Origin: an uncultured Clostridia bacterium
Lineage (GTDB): Bacteria; Bacillota; Clostridia; UMGS1883
Direction of reading: 5' to 3'
Assembly: GCA_947589005.1 (NCBI GenBank)
Contig: CANPZO010000008.1
Coordinates: forward strand, 17,806 to 81,805
DNA: 64,000 bases
Shown here: positions 18,183 through 26,495 of the stretch, piece after piece
How the letters are laid out: every line of letters begins with the position of its first letter
How positions within the stretch are numbered: position 1 is the stretch's first letter
Translations under genes and position numbers: made by a program
Notes under the pieces: model-generated
The model's database searches: none
The model's input: only the letters and a program-made list of their open reading frames with translations
Told to the model about the DNA's origin: nothing

Positions 18183-20444
18183 CTAAAGCTGTTCCTCGTC
18201 TCCCACGCCGCGTATCTTCAGCGCGTCCCGCTGACGGCCCAGCATACGGGCGTAAATGCCGCCGGGCTTGTCGGCCAGCTCCTCGTGGGTGCCAGTCTCG
18301 GCTATCTCGCCATGCTCCACCACCACAAGGCGGTCGGCGTTTTTGAGGGTGGACAGCCGGTGAGCGATGGCTATTGTGGTGCGGCCCCTGGTCAGGGTCT
18401 CGAGAGCCTCCTGTATCTGCTGCTCGGTCTCGGTGTCAAGGGAGGCCGTGGCCTCGTCCAGTATCAAAATCGCCGGGTCCATGAGCACCGCCCGGGCGAT
18501 GGAAATGCGCTGGCGCTCGCCGCCGCTCAGATTGGTCTTGCGCCGGCCTATCTCGGTCTCATAGCCGTCGGGCAGCTTCATTATAAAATCGTGGGCGTTG
18601 GCCAGCTTAGCCGCGCGGACTATCTCCTCCATGGAGGCGTCGGGCTTGGCGTAGGCGATGTTTTCGGCAATTGTGCCGTTGAACAGGAAGGTCTCCTGCA
18701 AAACCATGCCTATCTGACCGTGCAGCTCCTTTTGGCGTATTTTTTTGATGTTTACTCCGTCGATGAGCAGCTCGCCCTCGGTCACGTCATAAAGTCGGGT
18801 TATCAGGTTGGTTATGGTGGACTTGCCGGCGCCGCTGTGACCCACAAGGCCAATCATCTCGCCGGGCATGACGTGGAAGCTCACATTGTGGAGGACGTTC
18901 TTGTTGGCCTCGTAAGCAAAGGTGACATCCCTAAGCTCCACATCGCCCTTTATGCGGCCCATGTCCACGGGGTCGCGGGCCTCGGGCACATCGGTGCGGC
19001 GGTCGATTATCTCAAATATACGCTGGGCGCTGTTCATGCAGTTGGCCCACCAGTCGTAGGTGCGTATCATGAAGTTGATAGGCGCGTAAAGCATACCGAT
19101 ATAGCCCACAAAGGTCATGAGCGTGCCGAAGGTCATGCCGCCCTTAAGCACCTGCCAACCGCCGAGGCCCCATACAAACAGGCCGCCGATGGTCATAAGA
19201 TAGTTGAGCATCGGGAAAATTCGGGCGGACATGAGGCCCTCCCTCACCCGCACGTCATACAGGTCCTGAGTGGCCTTTTCAAAACGGCCTATCTCGCTTT
19301 TCTCCTTACCGAAAGCCTTTACGACCCTGACGCCTAAGAGGGCGTCGTTGATTATGCTGTTGAGCTTGCTGGACTTGTGCCAGCCTATCCACTTGAAGCG
19401 GTTGAACTTTGGTATGACTTTTCTGATTATGTAAACTATCAAGGGTATCGGCAGCATTATCAGCAGCGCCAGCAGAGGGTTGGACACCAGCACCACGCCG
19501 CCGATGCCGACGATGGTGATGGCGTTGATTATGAACTGTGGCATACCGTCGTTCAGGAAATACTGAATGTCGAGAGCGTCGGAGTTGACGCGGTTCATGA
19601 GATTTCCGGTGTGCTTGGAGTTGAAGAAGCTCATGCTGAGGTTCTGCATGGCTCCGAACACCTCGCTTTTGATGTCGTAAACTATCTTACTGGAAACCGC
19701 CGCCCCTATTCGGCCCTGCACAATGTTTACCGCGAGGGTCAGGAGCTCAAGCCCTATCATAAAAAGCACAAAGGGAAGTATCTTGCCGTAATATCTGCCG
19801 CCCTCGGTGAGCACCTGGTCGTAGAGGGTGCTGCCGTTCAGGAAGGGGCGCAGCAGGCCCACAAGACTGCTCAGCACCACCATGCCCATGACCAGCGCCA
19901 GCTCCTTCTTGTACCGGGGCATATAGCCCAGCACCCGAATGAAGAGCTTCTTTTTGCTCTGGCATTTGGGACAGGTGCGCCGGCCCTTCTGGTAGGGAGT
20001 GCCGCACTTGGGACAGACCCTGTCCTCCTCGCCCCGGCGGAAGTCATCGTCGGACAAAGGCTTGCCGTCCCGCAGCCGTTCGCAGACCCGGCATATATTG
20101 CCCACGGTCTTGCCGCAGGTATCGGTAAAGGCGGCGGCCACAAGCTCCCTGTCCCCGCTGACGGCCAGCACCGCACCGGTGGTAAGGTAGTTTTCCAGCC
20201 TTATCTCCCACTCGTCGAAGCGGAAAACGTCAAAAGCCCCGCTGTCAGGCCGGGCGACGATGAGCCGCTTTTCCTCGGCAAGGAGCCACACGTCGGCGTA
20301 GCTGCCGTCCACGCTGAGGTCGCTTTTGGCGGCGGCGATTATATTTTCGGGCTGCACCCCAAGGCCGCGGACAAAGTCCGTGACCTTTTCATCGGGCGTA
20401 TCAAAGCCTCTTAAATTGGGATACAGCTCAGACTTTTTCTCCAT
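18183..20444 (-). CDS. ABC exporter half-transporter with N-terminal zinc ribbon (DUF1854-associated)
   Basis: A 753-residue partner of the ABC protein encoded downstream, with the same domain order. Residues 1-140 form a soluble domain with an extra Cys group (C110, C118, C121). A zinc ribbon follows at C144, C147, C158 and C161 (CPKCGTPYQKGRRTCPKC). The membrane domain spans about 178-460. The ATPase domain has Walker A GHSGAGKST, signature NLSGGERQ and Walker B LILDEATAS. The ATG at 20444 follows TTGGAGG; an in-frame TTG at 20459 is part of that ribosome site and is not the start. It is the first gene of the three-gene unit. The soluble N-terminal domains plus zinc ribbons are unusual for exporters and may bind cargo or DUF1854. 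Confidence 0.9.
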   Translation of the reverse strand: MEKKSELYPNLRGFDTPDEKVTDFVRGLGVQPENIIAAAKSDLSVDGSYADVWLLAEEKRLIVARPDSGAFDVFRFDEWEIRLENYLTTGAVLAVSGDRELVAAAFTDTCGKTVGNICRVCERLRDGKPLSDDDFRRGEEDRVCPKCGTPYQKGRRTCPKCQSKKKLFIRVLGYMPRYKKELALVMGMVVLSSLVGLLRPFLNGSTLYDQVLTEGGRYYGKILPFVLFMIGLELLTLAVNIVQGRIGAAVSSKIVYDIKSEVFGAMQNLSMSFFNSKHTGNLMNRVNSDALDIQYFLNDGMPQFIINAITIVGIGGVVLVSNPLLALLIMLPIPLIVYIIRKVIPKFNRFKWIGWHKSSKLNSIINDALLGVRVVKAFGKEKSEIGRFEKATQDLYDVRVREGLMSARIFPMLNYLMTIGGLFVWGLGGWQVLKGGMTFGTLMTFVGYIGMLYAPINFMIRTYDWWANCMNSAQRIFEIIDRRTDVPEARDPVDMGRIKGDVELRDVTFAYEANKNVLHNVSFHVMPGEMIGLVGHSGAGKSTITNLITRLYDVTEGELLIDGVNIKKIRQKELHGQIGMVLQETFLFNGTIAENIAYAKPDASMEEIVRAAKLANAHDFIMKLPDGYETEIGRRKTNLSGGERQRISIARAVLMDPAILILDEATASLDTETEQQIQEALETLTRGRTTIAIAHRLSTLKNADRLVVVEHGEIAETGTHEELADKPGGIYARMLGRQRDALKIRGVGDEEQL

Positions 20445-20560
20445 GAGTCCATCCTCCAATAGCAGGGTCGTCCGGCATCAAAAAATTTAGGTACCGAAAA
20501 ATTTGTTATATAATACCATATATTCAATATATATTCAATGGGACAAATGTAAACAATTTG

Positions 20561-21340
20561 TTAATTTTTCCCTGTCTTTTCGGCTATTTGCTCCCGCAAC
20601 CCGGGGACGGCGCCGCCACGGTCCGAGTTTACGGCGTACATCAGGAATTCCGTGTTTCCCTCCGGGCCCTTGATGGGCGATCGTTCTATACCTTTTACGT
20701 AAAAACCGAGGGCGGCGGCAAAGTCAACTATCTCCTCCACCACGCGCCGGTGGACGGCCGGCTCCCTGACGACGCCCTTTTTGTTCAGATGCTCCCGTCC
20801 GGCCTCGAACTGGGGCTTTATCAAAGCGGCCAGCTCTCCTCCGTCTGCAAGAATGTTTTTGATCGACGGCAAAATCAGGCGCAAAGAAATAAAGGCCACA
20901 TCCGCCGAAACGAAGGCGGCCTTTTCGGGCAGGGACAGGCGTCGGGCGTCGGTCCCCTCCATATTGACAACGCGGCCGTCATTCAAGAGCTTCGCCGCGA
21001 GCTGACCGTGGCCCACGTCCACGGCGTAGACCCTGGCGGCCCCGTTTTGCAGCATACAGTCGGTAAAGCCCCCCGTCGAGGCGCCGATATCCACGGCCAC
21101 TTTGCCGCGCAGGTCCAGTCCGAAGCAGGCGATGGCCTTCTCCAGCTTCAGCCCGCCGCGGCTCACATACCCGAGCGGCTCGCCACGAAGCTCCACCGTG
21201 CCGCCGTCCACGTCCTGCCTAGGCTTTTGGGCGGGCAGACCGTTCACATATATTTTTCCCTCGGCGATAAGCCGCTTGGCGGCGTCGCGGCCTCCGGCCA
21301 TACCCGCCTCCACCATATAAACATCAAGACGCTTTTTCAC
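20561..21340 (-). CDS. tlyA: TlyA family rRNA 2'-O-methyltransferase
   Basis: A 259-residue protein with an N-terminal S4 RNA-binding domain (KRLDVYMVEAGMAGGRDAAKRLI, then GKIYVNG) and a C-terminal FtsJ-like Rossmann methyltransferase domain with the SAM-binding loop VDIGASTGGFTDCML. TlyA enzymes methylate ribose 2'-OH of 16S and 23S rRNA cytidines; the older name hemolysin A comes from an early phenotype. The start codon overlaps the dxs stop by 4 nt (ATGA), so the genes are co-translated. In Clostridia tlyA commonly sits after dxs, as here. Confidence 0.92.
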   Translation of the reverse strand: MKKRLDVYMVEAGMAGGRDAAKRLIAEGKIYVNGLPAQKPRQDVDGGTVELRGEPLGYVSRGGLKLEKAIACFGLDLRGKVAVDIGASTGGFTDCMLQNGAARVYAVDVGHGQLAAKLLNDGRVVNMEGTDARRLSLPEKAAFVSADVAFISLRLILPSIKNILADGGELAALIKPQFEAGREHLNKKGVVREPAVHRRVVEEIVDFAAALGFYVKGIERSPIKGPEGNTEFLMYAVNSDRGGAVPGLREQIAEKTGKN

Positions 21341-23181
21341 AGTATTTCCTCAATTTTCCTCAAAAGGCCCCGCGTGGTAAATCCGTAGTCGGCCTCAAGC
21401 TCGCTCATGGTGGCATGGGGAATAAAGCCGTCGGGCAGGGAAATGAGCTTTATTTTCACGTCCCGTCCCCGAAGCTTGAGATTGGTCACCAACTGTTCAC
21501 CGATGCCGCCGCAGCGGACGACCTCCTCCATGAACACCAGTTTGCCGGTCTTGGCGGAGCTTTTGGATATCGTCGCGGTGTCGAAGGGCTTGACGCTGCG
21601 CAAATCAATGACCTCGGCCTCTATTCCCCTTTTCTCCAGCTCATCGGCGCAGTCCATGGCCCGGCTGACCATACTTCCGTAGGCGGCTATGGTAACGTCC
21701 ATGCCGACGCGCAGAACCTTGGCCTTGCCCAGCACAAAGTCGCCGTTGTCGAAGGAACGCTCCTCGCCGCCCCGCGGATAGCGGACGGCAATGGGGCCCT
21801 TGTGCTCCTTCACGGCGTAAATCAGCATTTTTCTCAGCTCCTCAAGGCATGAGGGCGCCAGAACCGCCACATTCGGTATGGCCGACAGAAAGGCCACGTC
21901 GAAAACTCCCTGATGGGTGGCTCCGTCGCCGGGCACAAGGCCCGCCCGATCGATGGCCAGCACCGCGTGCAGCCCGCCAATGGCCAGGTCGTGTATCACA
22001 TTATCATAAGCTCTTTGCAAAAAAGACGAATATACGGATATGACCGGTATGGCTCCCCCCGCCGCCAGCCCCGCCCCAAAGGTCACGGCGTGGCCCTCGG
22101 CGATGCCGACGTCGAAGAAGCGGCTCTTATACTTGCGTGAAAATCCAATCAGGCCGCTGCCCAGGGTCATGGACGGAGTTATCACCGCCAGCCGAGGCTC
22201 CTCGGCGGCCAAAGCGCACATTGTATCGCCGAACACGGCGGAATAGGTCTTTTCCATACATTCCTTCACGCCGGAATGTACGTCGAAGGGCCCCACGCCG
22301 TGATATTTTTCGGGGGCCTTTTCCGCATAGCCGTATCCCCTGCCCTTTTGGGTCACCACGTGCACCAGCACAGGCTCGTCCATGGTCAGCGCCCGCTTGA
22401 ACATATCCTCCATGGCCTTGATGTTGTGTCCGTTCACGGGCCCGAGATATGTAACGCCAAGGGACTCGAACATGGCGCCGCCGGTGGTGATGGCGTACTT
22501 GATATGCTCCTTCACGAAGCGTGTGGCGGAATACACTCCCGGCAGCTTTTTCAGCGCGAGCTCCACCTTGTCCTTTACCTTGCGGTAGCCCATGCCGGAC
22601 CTTGCCTTGGAAAGCATACGCGAAATACCGCCCACATTTTTTGTTATGGACATTTCATTGTCATTTAAAACTATCAGCAGCGGCTTGTCCAAATGACCGA
22701 TATGGTCGATGGCCTCTATGGCCAGACCGCCGGTGAGGGCGCCGTCGCCGATGACGGCGCAGACCCTGCCGCCGCTGCCGGTCAGCTCGTTCGCCATCAC
22801 CGCGCCGATGGCGGCGGAAAGCGACGCGGAGCTGTGGCCGGAAACGGTAAAGTCGTATTCCGACTCCCACGGGGCGCAGAAGCCGCAGGCCCCGCCCTCG
22901 TGACGCAGCCGCTCGAGCTCCTTCCGCCGGCCGGTGAGCATCTTATACACATAGGACTGGTGTCCCACGTCCCATATGAGCTTGTCCTTGGGCAGGTCGA
23001 GGGAGCGGCAGAGGGCCAGCGTCAGCTCCACCACGCCCAGATTGCTGGACAGATGGCCGCCGTTTTTGGACACGACGGAAAGAACCTCCTCCCGAAGCTC
23101 TCCGGCCAGGGTCTCAAGCTGGGGAAAGGTGAGTTTTTTCAAGTCATTCGGTTGTTTTACGGTATCAAGAATTTTTTCCAA
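21337..23181 (-). CDS. dxs: 1-deoxy-D-xylulose-5-phosphate synthase
   Basis: A 614-residue thiamine-diphosphate enzyme that condenses pyruvate and glyceraldehyde-3-phosphate in the first step of the non-mevalonate isoprenoid pathway. The domain order is complete: GGHLSSNLG, the ThDP motif GDGALTGG...NDNEMSI, the transketolase-type middle domain (AEGHAVTFGAGLA) and the C-terminal domain. I place the start at the TTG at 23181 (MEKILDTVKQPNDL), which fits the family N-terminus; this overlaps the 3' end of rqcH by 17 nt. A longer frame from 23214 would lie wholly inside rqcH. tlyA follows with a 4-nt overlap. Confidence 0.93.
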   Translation of the reverse strand: MEKILDTVKQPNDLKKLTFPQLETLAGELREEVLSVVSKNGGHLSSNLGVVELTLALCRSLDLPKDKLIWDVGHQSYVYKMLTGRRKELERLRHEGGACGFCAPWESEYDFTVSGHSSASLSAAIGAVMANELTGSGGRVCAVIGDGALTGGLAIEAIDHIGHLDKPLLIVLNDNEMSITKNVGGISRMLSKARSGMGYRKVKDKVELALKKLPGVYSATRFVKEHIKYAITTGGAMFESLGVTYLGPVNGHNIKAMEDMFKRALTMDEPVLVHVVTQKGRGYGYAEKAPEKYHGVGPFDVHSGVKECMEKTYSAVFGDTMCALAAEEPRLAVITPSMTLGSGLIGFSRKYKSRFFDVGIAEGHAVTFGAGLAAGGAIPVISVYSSFLQRAYDNVIHDLAIGGLHAVLAIDRAGLVPGDGATHQGVFDVAFLSAIPNVAVLAPSCLEELRKMLIYAVKEHKGPIAVRYPRGGEERSFDNGDFVLGKAKVLRVGMDVTIAAYGSMVSRAMDCADELEKRGIEAEVIDLRSVKPFDTATISKSSAKTGKLVFMEEVVRCGGIGEQLVTNLKLRGRDVKIKLISLPDGFIPHATMSELEADYGFTTRGLLRKIEEIL

Positions 23182-24925
23182 TTTTTTCCGCCAGCTCCTT
23201 TCCCGGCTCCACAAGGGCCGTATTGTAGCCTTCGTAAATCACCATGCCCGCCTTGGCCCCGTTGGGTTTTTTGACGTGGCTGACAGGACAGTAGTCCACC
23301 TCTACCTTGGGAGAGTTTTTCCCCTTGGAAAACCACGCCGCGAGCGAGGCGGCGGCGGTAACCACATCGTCGGGGAAGTCCTCGCCCCGATACTTTATCA
23401 AAACGTGGCTGCCGGGTATACTCTTGGTGTGGAGCCACAGGTCGCGGCTCCGGCCTATTTTCAGAGTGAGATAATCGTTTTGGACGTTGTTGCGTCCGAC
23501 AAGTATGGTATAGCCACCGTATTCCAGCTCCATAGGCATGGACGGGGCGGGGCGGCGGGGCTTTTTTCCGGTCTCGGCCTTGATGTAGCCCCCCGCCTCC
23601 AGCTCGGCCCTTATCTCCCCCAGCTCCGCGAGGCTGCCGGCATTTTCCGCCGACAGCAGCACCGATTCGAGATACTGTATCTCGGTTTTGGCCGCCTCTA
23701 TCTGCTCTCTGGCGTAAAGCTCGGTGTTCTTGGCCTTGCGGTACTTGTTGTAGAAGCCCTTCGCGTTCTGAGAGGGGGATTTGGCAATGTCAAGGGGAAT
23801 GGTTATCTCCCCTTGATTTTCGTCGTAATAGTTCACCACGGTGACGCTTTTGTCGCCCCTGTTCACCAAATGTATGTTGGCGGTGAGCAGGTCGCCGTAA
23901 ATACGGTATTTTTCCCTGTCCATCGAAGCGGCCAGGTCGTTTTCCAGCAGGGCCAGCTTTTTCGTGGCGCGGGACAGGCTGTTGTTGAGTATCTTCATAA
24001 TGGAAGCGCCGTGGCTTTTCATCCTCGCGGCCCGGTCGCGGAGGGCGTAAAACTCCTCGGCGGCGGCGTTCATGGAGGGCATGGGCCTTATCCTGACCCG
24101 CTCGCCGTACTGACGCACCCTAAAGGGGGCGAAGTCGGCGGCGGAGCCGTCATCCTTCAAAAGGACGCAGGGCTCGAAGCTCCCGGCCTTCACCCTATCA
24201 AAAAGCTTTTCCAGCGCGACGGCGGTCTTTTGCCGCATATTGGGCGTCATCTCTCCCAAAGCCAGGTTTCCGTCTCCGCAGGCGGCAAAAACACACTCGC
24301 GGGCCATGAGCGGGCTTATGCCGCCAACGGCGGAGGTTATGGCCTTGTCCGCGGGGACGCCGTCCCCGGCGGCGTCAAGAGCCCTAAAGTAATCGGCGGC
24401 GCCGGCCTCCATAGGGTCCAGCCGTCCGCTGTCCGGCGGCATAATGTATCTCAGCCCCGGCAGGATGGTGCGGACGGAGCTGACCGTCAAATCCACCCGC
24501 TTTACGCTGTCTATTATCTTCATTTCATCGTTCAGAAAGATTATATTGCTGTTGCGGCCCATTATCTCGCAGATGAGATGTCGGGGGATAAGGTCGCCAA
24601 GCTCGGTATAACTTTCCAATTCTATGTCAATAATCCTTTCAAAGCCCAGCTGCCGCACGGCGCTTATCCGTCCGCCGCCAAGGTGCTTGCGCAGAAGCAT
24701 ACAGAACATGGGCGGGGCGGAGGGGTTTTCGAACCGGCTTTCGGTGAGGCCAAGCCTGGGATTGGCGCTGTTGGCGCTTATGAGCAGTCTGCGGGCGGCG
24801 GAGGGCCCCCGCAGCACAAGGACTATCATATCCTTTTCGGGCTGCTGTATTTTATCTATTTTAAAGCCCACAAGCTCCTGAAGCTCGTTTACCTGGGCCC
24901 GCAGAGCTATAGCGTCAAGGGGCAT
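23165..24925 (-). CDS. rqcH: RqcH/NFACT family ribosome-quality-control protein
   Basis: A 586-residue NFACT protein (RqcH, also called fibronectin-binding protein A). RqcH binds stalled 50S subunits and recruits tRNA-Ala to add C-terminal alanine tags to stuck peptides. Visible are the N-terminal NFACT-N domain (MPLDAIALRAQVNELQE in start pattern, then FCMLLRKHLGG), a central coiled coil at about residues 285-440, and the NFACT-R domain (VGRNNVQNDYLTLKIGRSRDLWLHTK and GSHVLI). The ATG at 24925 has a perfect GGAGG ribosome site. It heads the rqcH-dxs-tlyA unit and is divergent from sigH. Confidence 0.93.
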   Translation of the reverse strand: MPLDAIALRAQVNELQELVGFKIDKIQQPEKDMIVLVLRGPSAARRLLISANSANPRLGLTESRFENPSAPPMFCMLLRKHLGGGRISAVRQLGFERIIDIELESYTELGDLIPRHLICEIMGRNSNIIFLNDEMKIIDSVKRVDLTVSSVRTILPGLRYIMPPDSGRLDPMEAGAADYFRALDAAGDGVPADKAITSAVGGISPLMARECVFAACGDGNLALGEMTPNMRQKTAVALEKLFDRVKAGSFEPCVLLKDDGSAADFAPFRVRQYGERVRIRPMPSMNAAAEEFYALRDRAARMKSHGASIMKILNNSLSRATKKLALLENDLAASMDREKYRIYGDLLTANIHLVNRGDKSVTVVNYYDENQGEITIPLDIAKSPSQNAKGFYNKYRKAKNTELYAREQIEAAKTEIQYLESVLLSAENAGSLAELGEIRAELEAGGYIKAETGKKPRRPAPSMPMELEYGGYTILVGRNNVQNDYLTLKIGRSRDLWLHTKSIPGSHVLIKYRGEDFPDDVVTAAASLAAWFSKGKNSPKVEVDYCPVSHVKKPNGAKAGMVIYEGYNTALVEPGKELAEKIGKNS

Positions 24926-25061
24926 GAAATCGCCTCCGAAAAATTATTGCGAAAAATTTATCTTTTTGTAAACTCCGAGCTATATTATAATTCAATTTTA
25001 TTATACCTCAAACCAAAAATTAAATCAAGATATATTTTTGTACATTTTTTACAAAATACTC

Positions 25062-25091
25062 TTGACAAACGTACTTAATTTATGTTATAGT
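25062..25091 (+). promoter_or_regulatory. Sigma-A promoter for sigH
   Basis: TTGACA at 25062-25067, an 18-base spacer and TATAGT at 25086-25091, 23 nt before the ATG. A very strong match to the consensus. Confidence 0.8.
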
Positions 25092-25114
25092 AAAAAAGAA
25101 TAGAGGTGCAGGCT

Positions 25115-25753
25115 ATGGAAACTCAGGGAGATTTGCGCCCCGAAGACGGCTCCGCGGACGAGGAGCTGGCCGCCGCATCACAGAGAGGCGACAAGGCAGC
25201 CACGGATCGCCTCCTGAACAAATACTCCCCTTTGGTCAAAAAGATATCGGGCCGGTATTTTCTTATCGGCGCGGATCACGACGACCTTATACAGGAGGGT
25301 ATGATAGGGCTTTTCAAGGCGGTCAGGGATTATTCGCCCGATAAGAGCACTTCTTTCCGTTCCTTTTCCGAGCTGTGCATAACACGTCAGATATTGACGG
25401 CCATCAAAAATGCCACCCGGCAAAAGCACGCCCCCCTCAATTCATATGTTTCCCTTGACGGGCCCGTATATGACGACGGCTACGATGTGACGTTGATGGA
25501 CATCATCGGCCGCAGCGACGCCGTAAATCCCGAGGATATCGTCATAAGCAGGGAAAGGTTTAACGCCATCGGCAGCCGCATCGGTAAATTTCTTTCAAAG
25601 CTTGAATGTGAGGTTCTGCTGTACTATCTGCGAGGCGAGAGCTATACGGACATTGCCGCCCGGCTCGGCAAAGACCCAAAGGCCATCGACAACGCCCTTC
25701 AGCGCATACGCCGCAAGTTTGAAAAAATAGTCGATTATGACGCGCCGGTGTGA
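25115..25753 (+). CDS. sigH: RNA polymerase sigma-H factor (SigH/Spo0H)
   Basis: A 212-residue sigma-70 family factor. Region 2 carries DLIQEGMIGLFKAVRDY and FRSFSELCITRQILTAIKNATRQKH, which is close to the SigH group; region 4 is the C-terminal HTH (YTDIAARLGKDPKAIDNALQ). In Bacillus and Clostridium, SigH drives early sporulation genes including spo0A and spoIIA. The ATG at 25115 sits behind GAGGTGCAGGCT; the GTG at 25106 is part of that ribosome site. It is followed by tRNA-Gly and is divergent from rqcH. Confidence 0.9.
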   Translation: METQGDLRPEDGSADEELAAASQRGDKAATDRLLNKYSPLVKKISGRYFLIGADHDDLIQEGMIGLFKAVRDYSPDKSTSFRSFSELCITRQILTAIKNATRQKHAPLNSYVSLDGPVYDDGYDVTLMDIIGRSDAVNPEDIVISRERFNAIGSRIGKFLSKLECEVLLYYLRGESYTDIAARLGKDPKAIDNALQRIRRKFEKIVDYDAPV

Positions 25754-25764
25754 ACCGCGTCCGC

Positions 25765-25838
25765 GCGGATGTAGCTCAATGGCAGAGTTCCAGCTTCCCA
25801 AGCTGGATACGCGGGTTCGATTCCCGTCATCCGCTCCA
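25765..25838 (+). tRNA. tRNA-Gly (anticodon CCC)
   Basis: Complete cloverleaf: acceptor stem GCGGATG/CATCCGC, D arm with AGCTCAATGGCAGAG, anticodon stem CCAGC/GCTGG around loop TTCCCAA (anticodon CCC), T arm CGGGTTCGATTCCCG, then T and an encoded CCA at 25836-25838. It starts 12 nt after the sigH stop. Confidence 0.95.
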
Positions 25839-25897
25839 CAAGTTATTTGCCCCACGAGGGGTGAAAATATTTTTTAATACTAAGTGAGGAGATCATT

Positions 25898-26167
25898 ATG
25901 TACGAAGACAAGACTTTAGTCTGCAAGGATTGCGGACAGGAATTTGTGTTCACCGCCGGTGAGCAGGAATTCTATGCAGAAAAAGGCTTCCAGAACGAGC
26001 CTCAGCGGTGCAAGGAGTGCCGCGCCAAGAAGAAGGCCGCTCTCAAGGAAGGCAGAGAGATGTATACAGCCATCTGCGCCGACTGCGGTCAGGAAGCCAA
26101 AGTTCCTTTTGTTCCCAAGAACGACAGACCCATTTACTGCAGTGAGTGCTACGCCAAGCACAAGTAA
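25898..26167 (+). CDS. Small zinc-ribbon protein with two CxxC pairs repeated
   Basis: An 89-residue cytoplasmic protein with two zinc ribbons. The first uses CKDC and CKEC (about residues 9-42), the second CADC and CSEC (about 60-84). The CxxC-(x)n-CxxC layout fits the probable zinc-ribbon family common in Clostridia, whose function is unknown. A TACTAAGTGAGGAGATC ribosome region precedes the ATG by a suitable distance. A strong terminator follows. It may be read through from sigH and the tRNA or have its own promoter; none is obvious. Confidence 0.85.
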   Translation: MYEDKTLVCKDCGQEFVFTAGEQEFYAEKGFQNEPQRCKECRAKKKAALKEGREMYTAICADCGQEAKVPFVPKNDRPIYCSECYAKHK

Positions 26168-26214
26168 TAGATCTCCTTCTTAGAAACTTAACGAAACTAC
26201 AGCAGAATCTGCAA

Positions 26215-26243
26215 AACGGAGCCCCGGCAGGCTCCGTTTTAAT
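26215..26243 (+). terminator. Rho-independent terminator after the zinc-ribbon gene
   Basis: AACGGAGCC (26215-26223) and GGCTCCGTT (26230-26238) form a perfect 9-bp stem with a 6-base loop, followed by TTAATTT. Confidence 0.85.
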
Positions 26244-26310
26244 TTGCGCAAAAATACCGGCCTCGGGGCGCCGTATGTATTTTCCCTGCAAATGAAACAT
26301 GGTTTGTCAG

Positions 26311-26452
26311 CCTTGCAGGGGCGGGCGCCGCGCGTCCGCGTTCATATATTTACGGTAACAAATACTCGAATTTGTAAATATATTTGTCAAAATAACGTCT
26401 ATGATTGTTATCATAAACGAAATGCAGGGACGGCCGATGCCGCCCCTGCAAG
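26311..26452. repeat. Inverted-repeat-bounded intergenic element
   Basis: The 328-bp gap between the zinc-ribbon and symporter genes contains a block bounded by a perfect 13-bp inverted repeat: CTTGCAGGGGCGG (26311-26323) and CCGCCCCTGCAAG (26440-26452). Inside it are a second inverted pair ATATATTTAC/GTAAATATAT near 26345-26383 and a hairpin TGCAGGGACGGC-CGAT-GCCGCCCCTGCA ending at 26450. No open reading frame is present. The form suggests a MITE-like or mobile palindromic repeat, but a second copy is not present in this window. Confidence 0.5.
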
Positions 26453-26495
26453 ATTTGTGCGAAGTTTAAGGCGGCGCTGAGCGACGCGCCCGTTT

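Noticed and set aside
16450..18186. 578-residue plus-strand frame through the ABC and DUF1854 genes
   Set aside because: It crosses two real minus-strand genes and their gap without coding signature; antisense codon bias explains its length.
15277..20444. Bacteriocin (C39 peptidase) exporter
   Set aside because: The N-terminal domains lack the Cys-His pattern of C39 peptidases and instead show zinc-ribbon cysteines; no leader-peptide gene is next to them.
22976..25078. 700-residue plus-strand frame over dxs and rqcH
   Set aside because: Covers two well-supported genes on the other strand; no recognisable domain.
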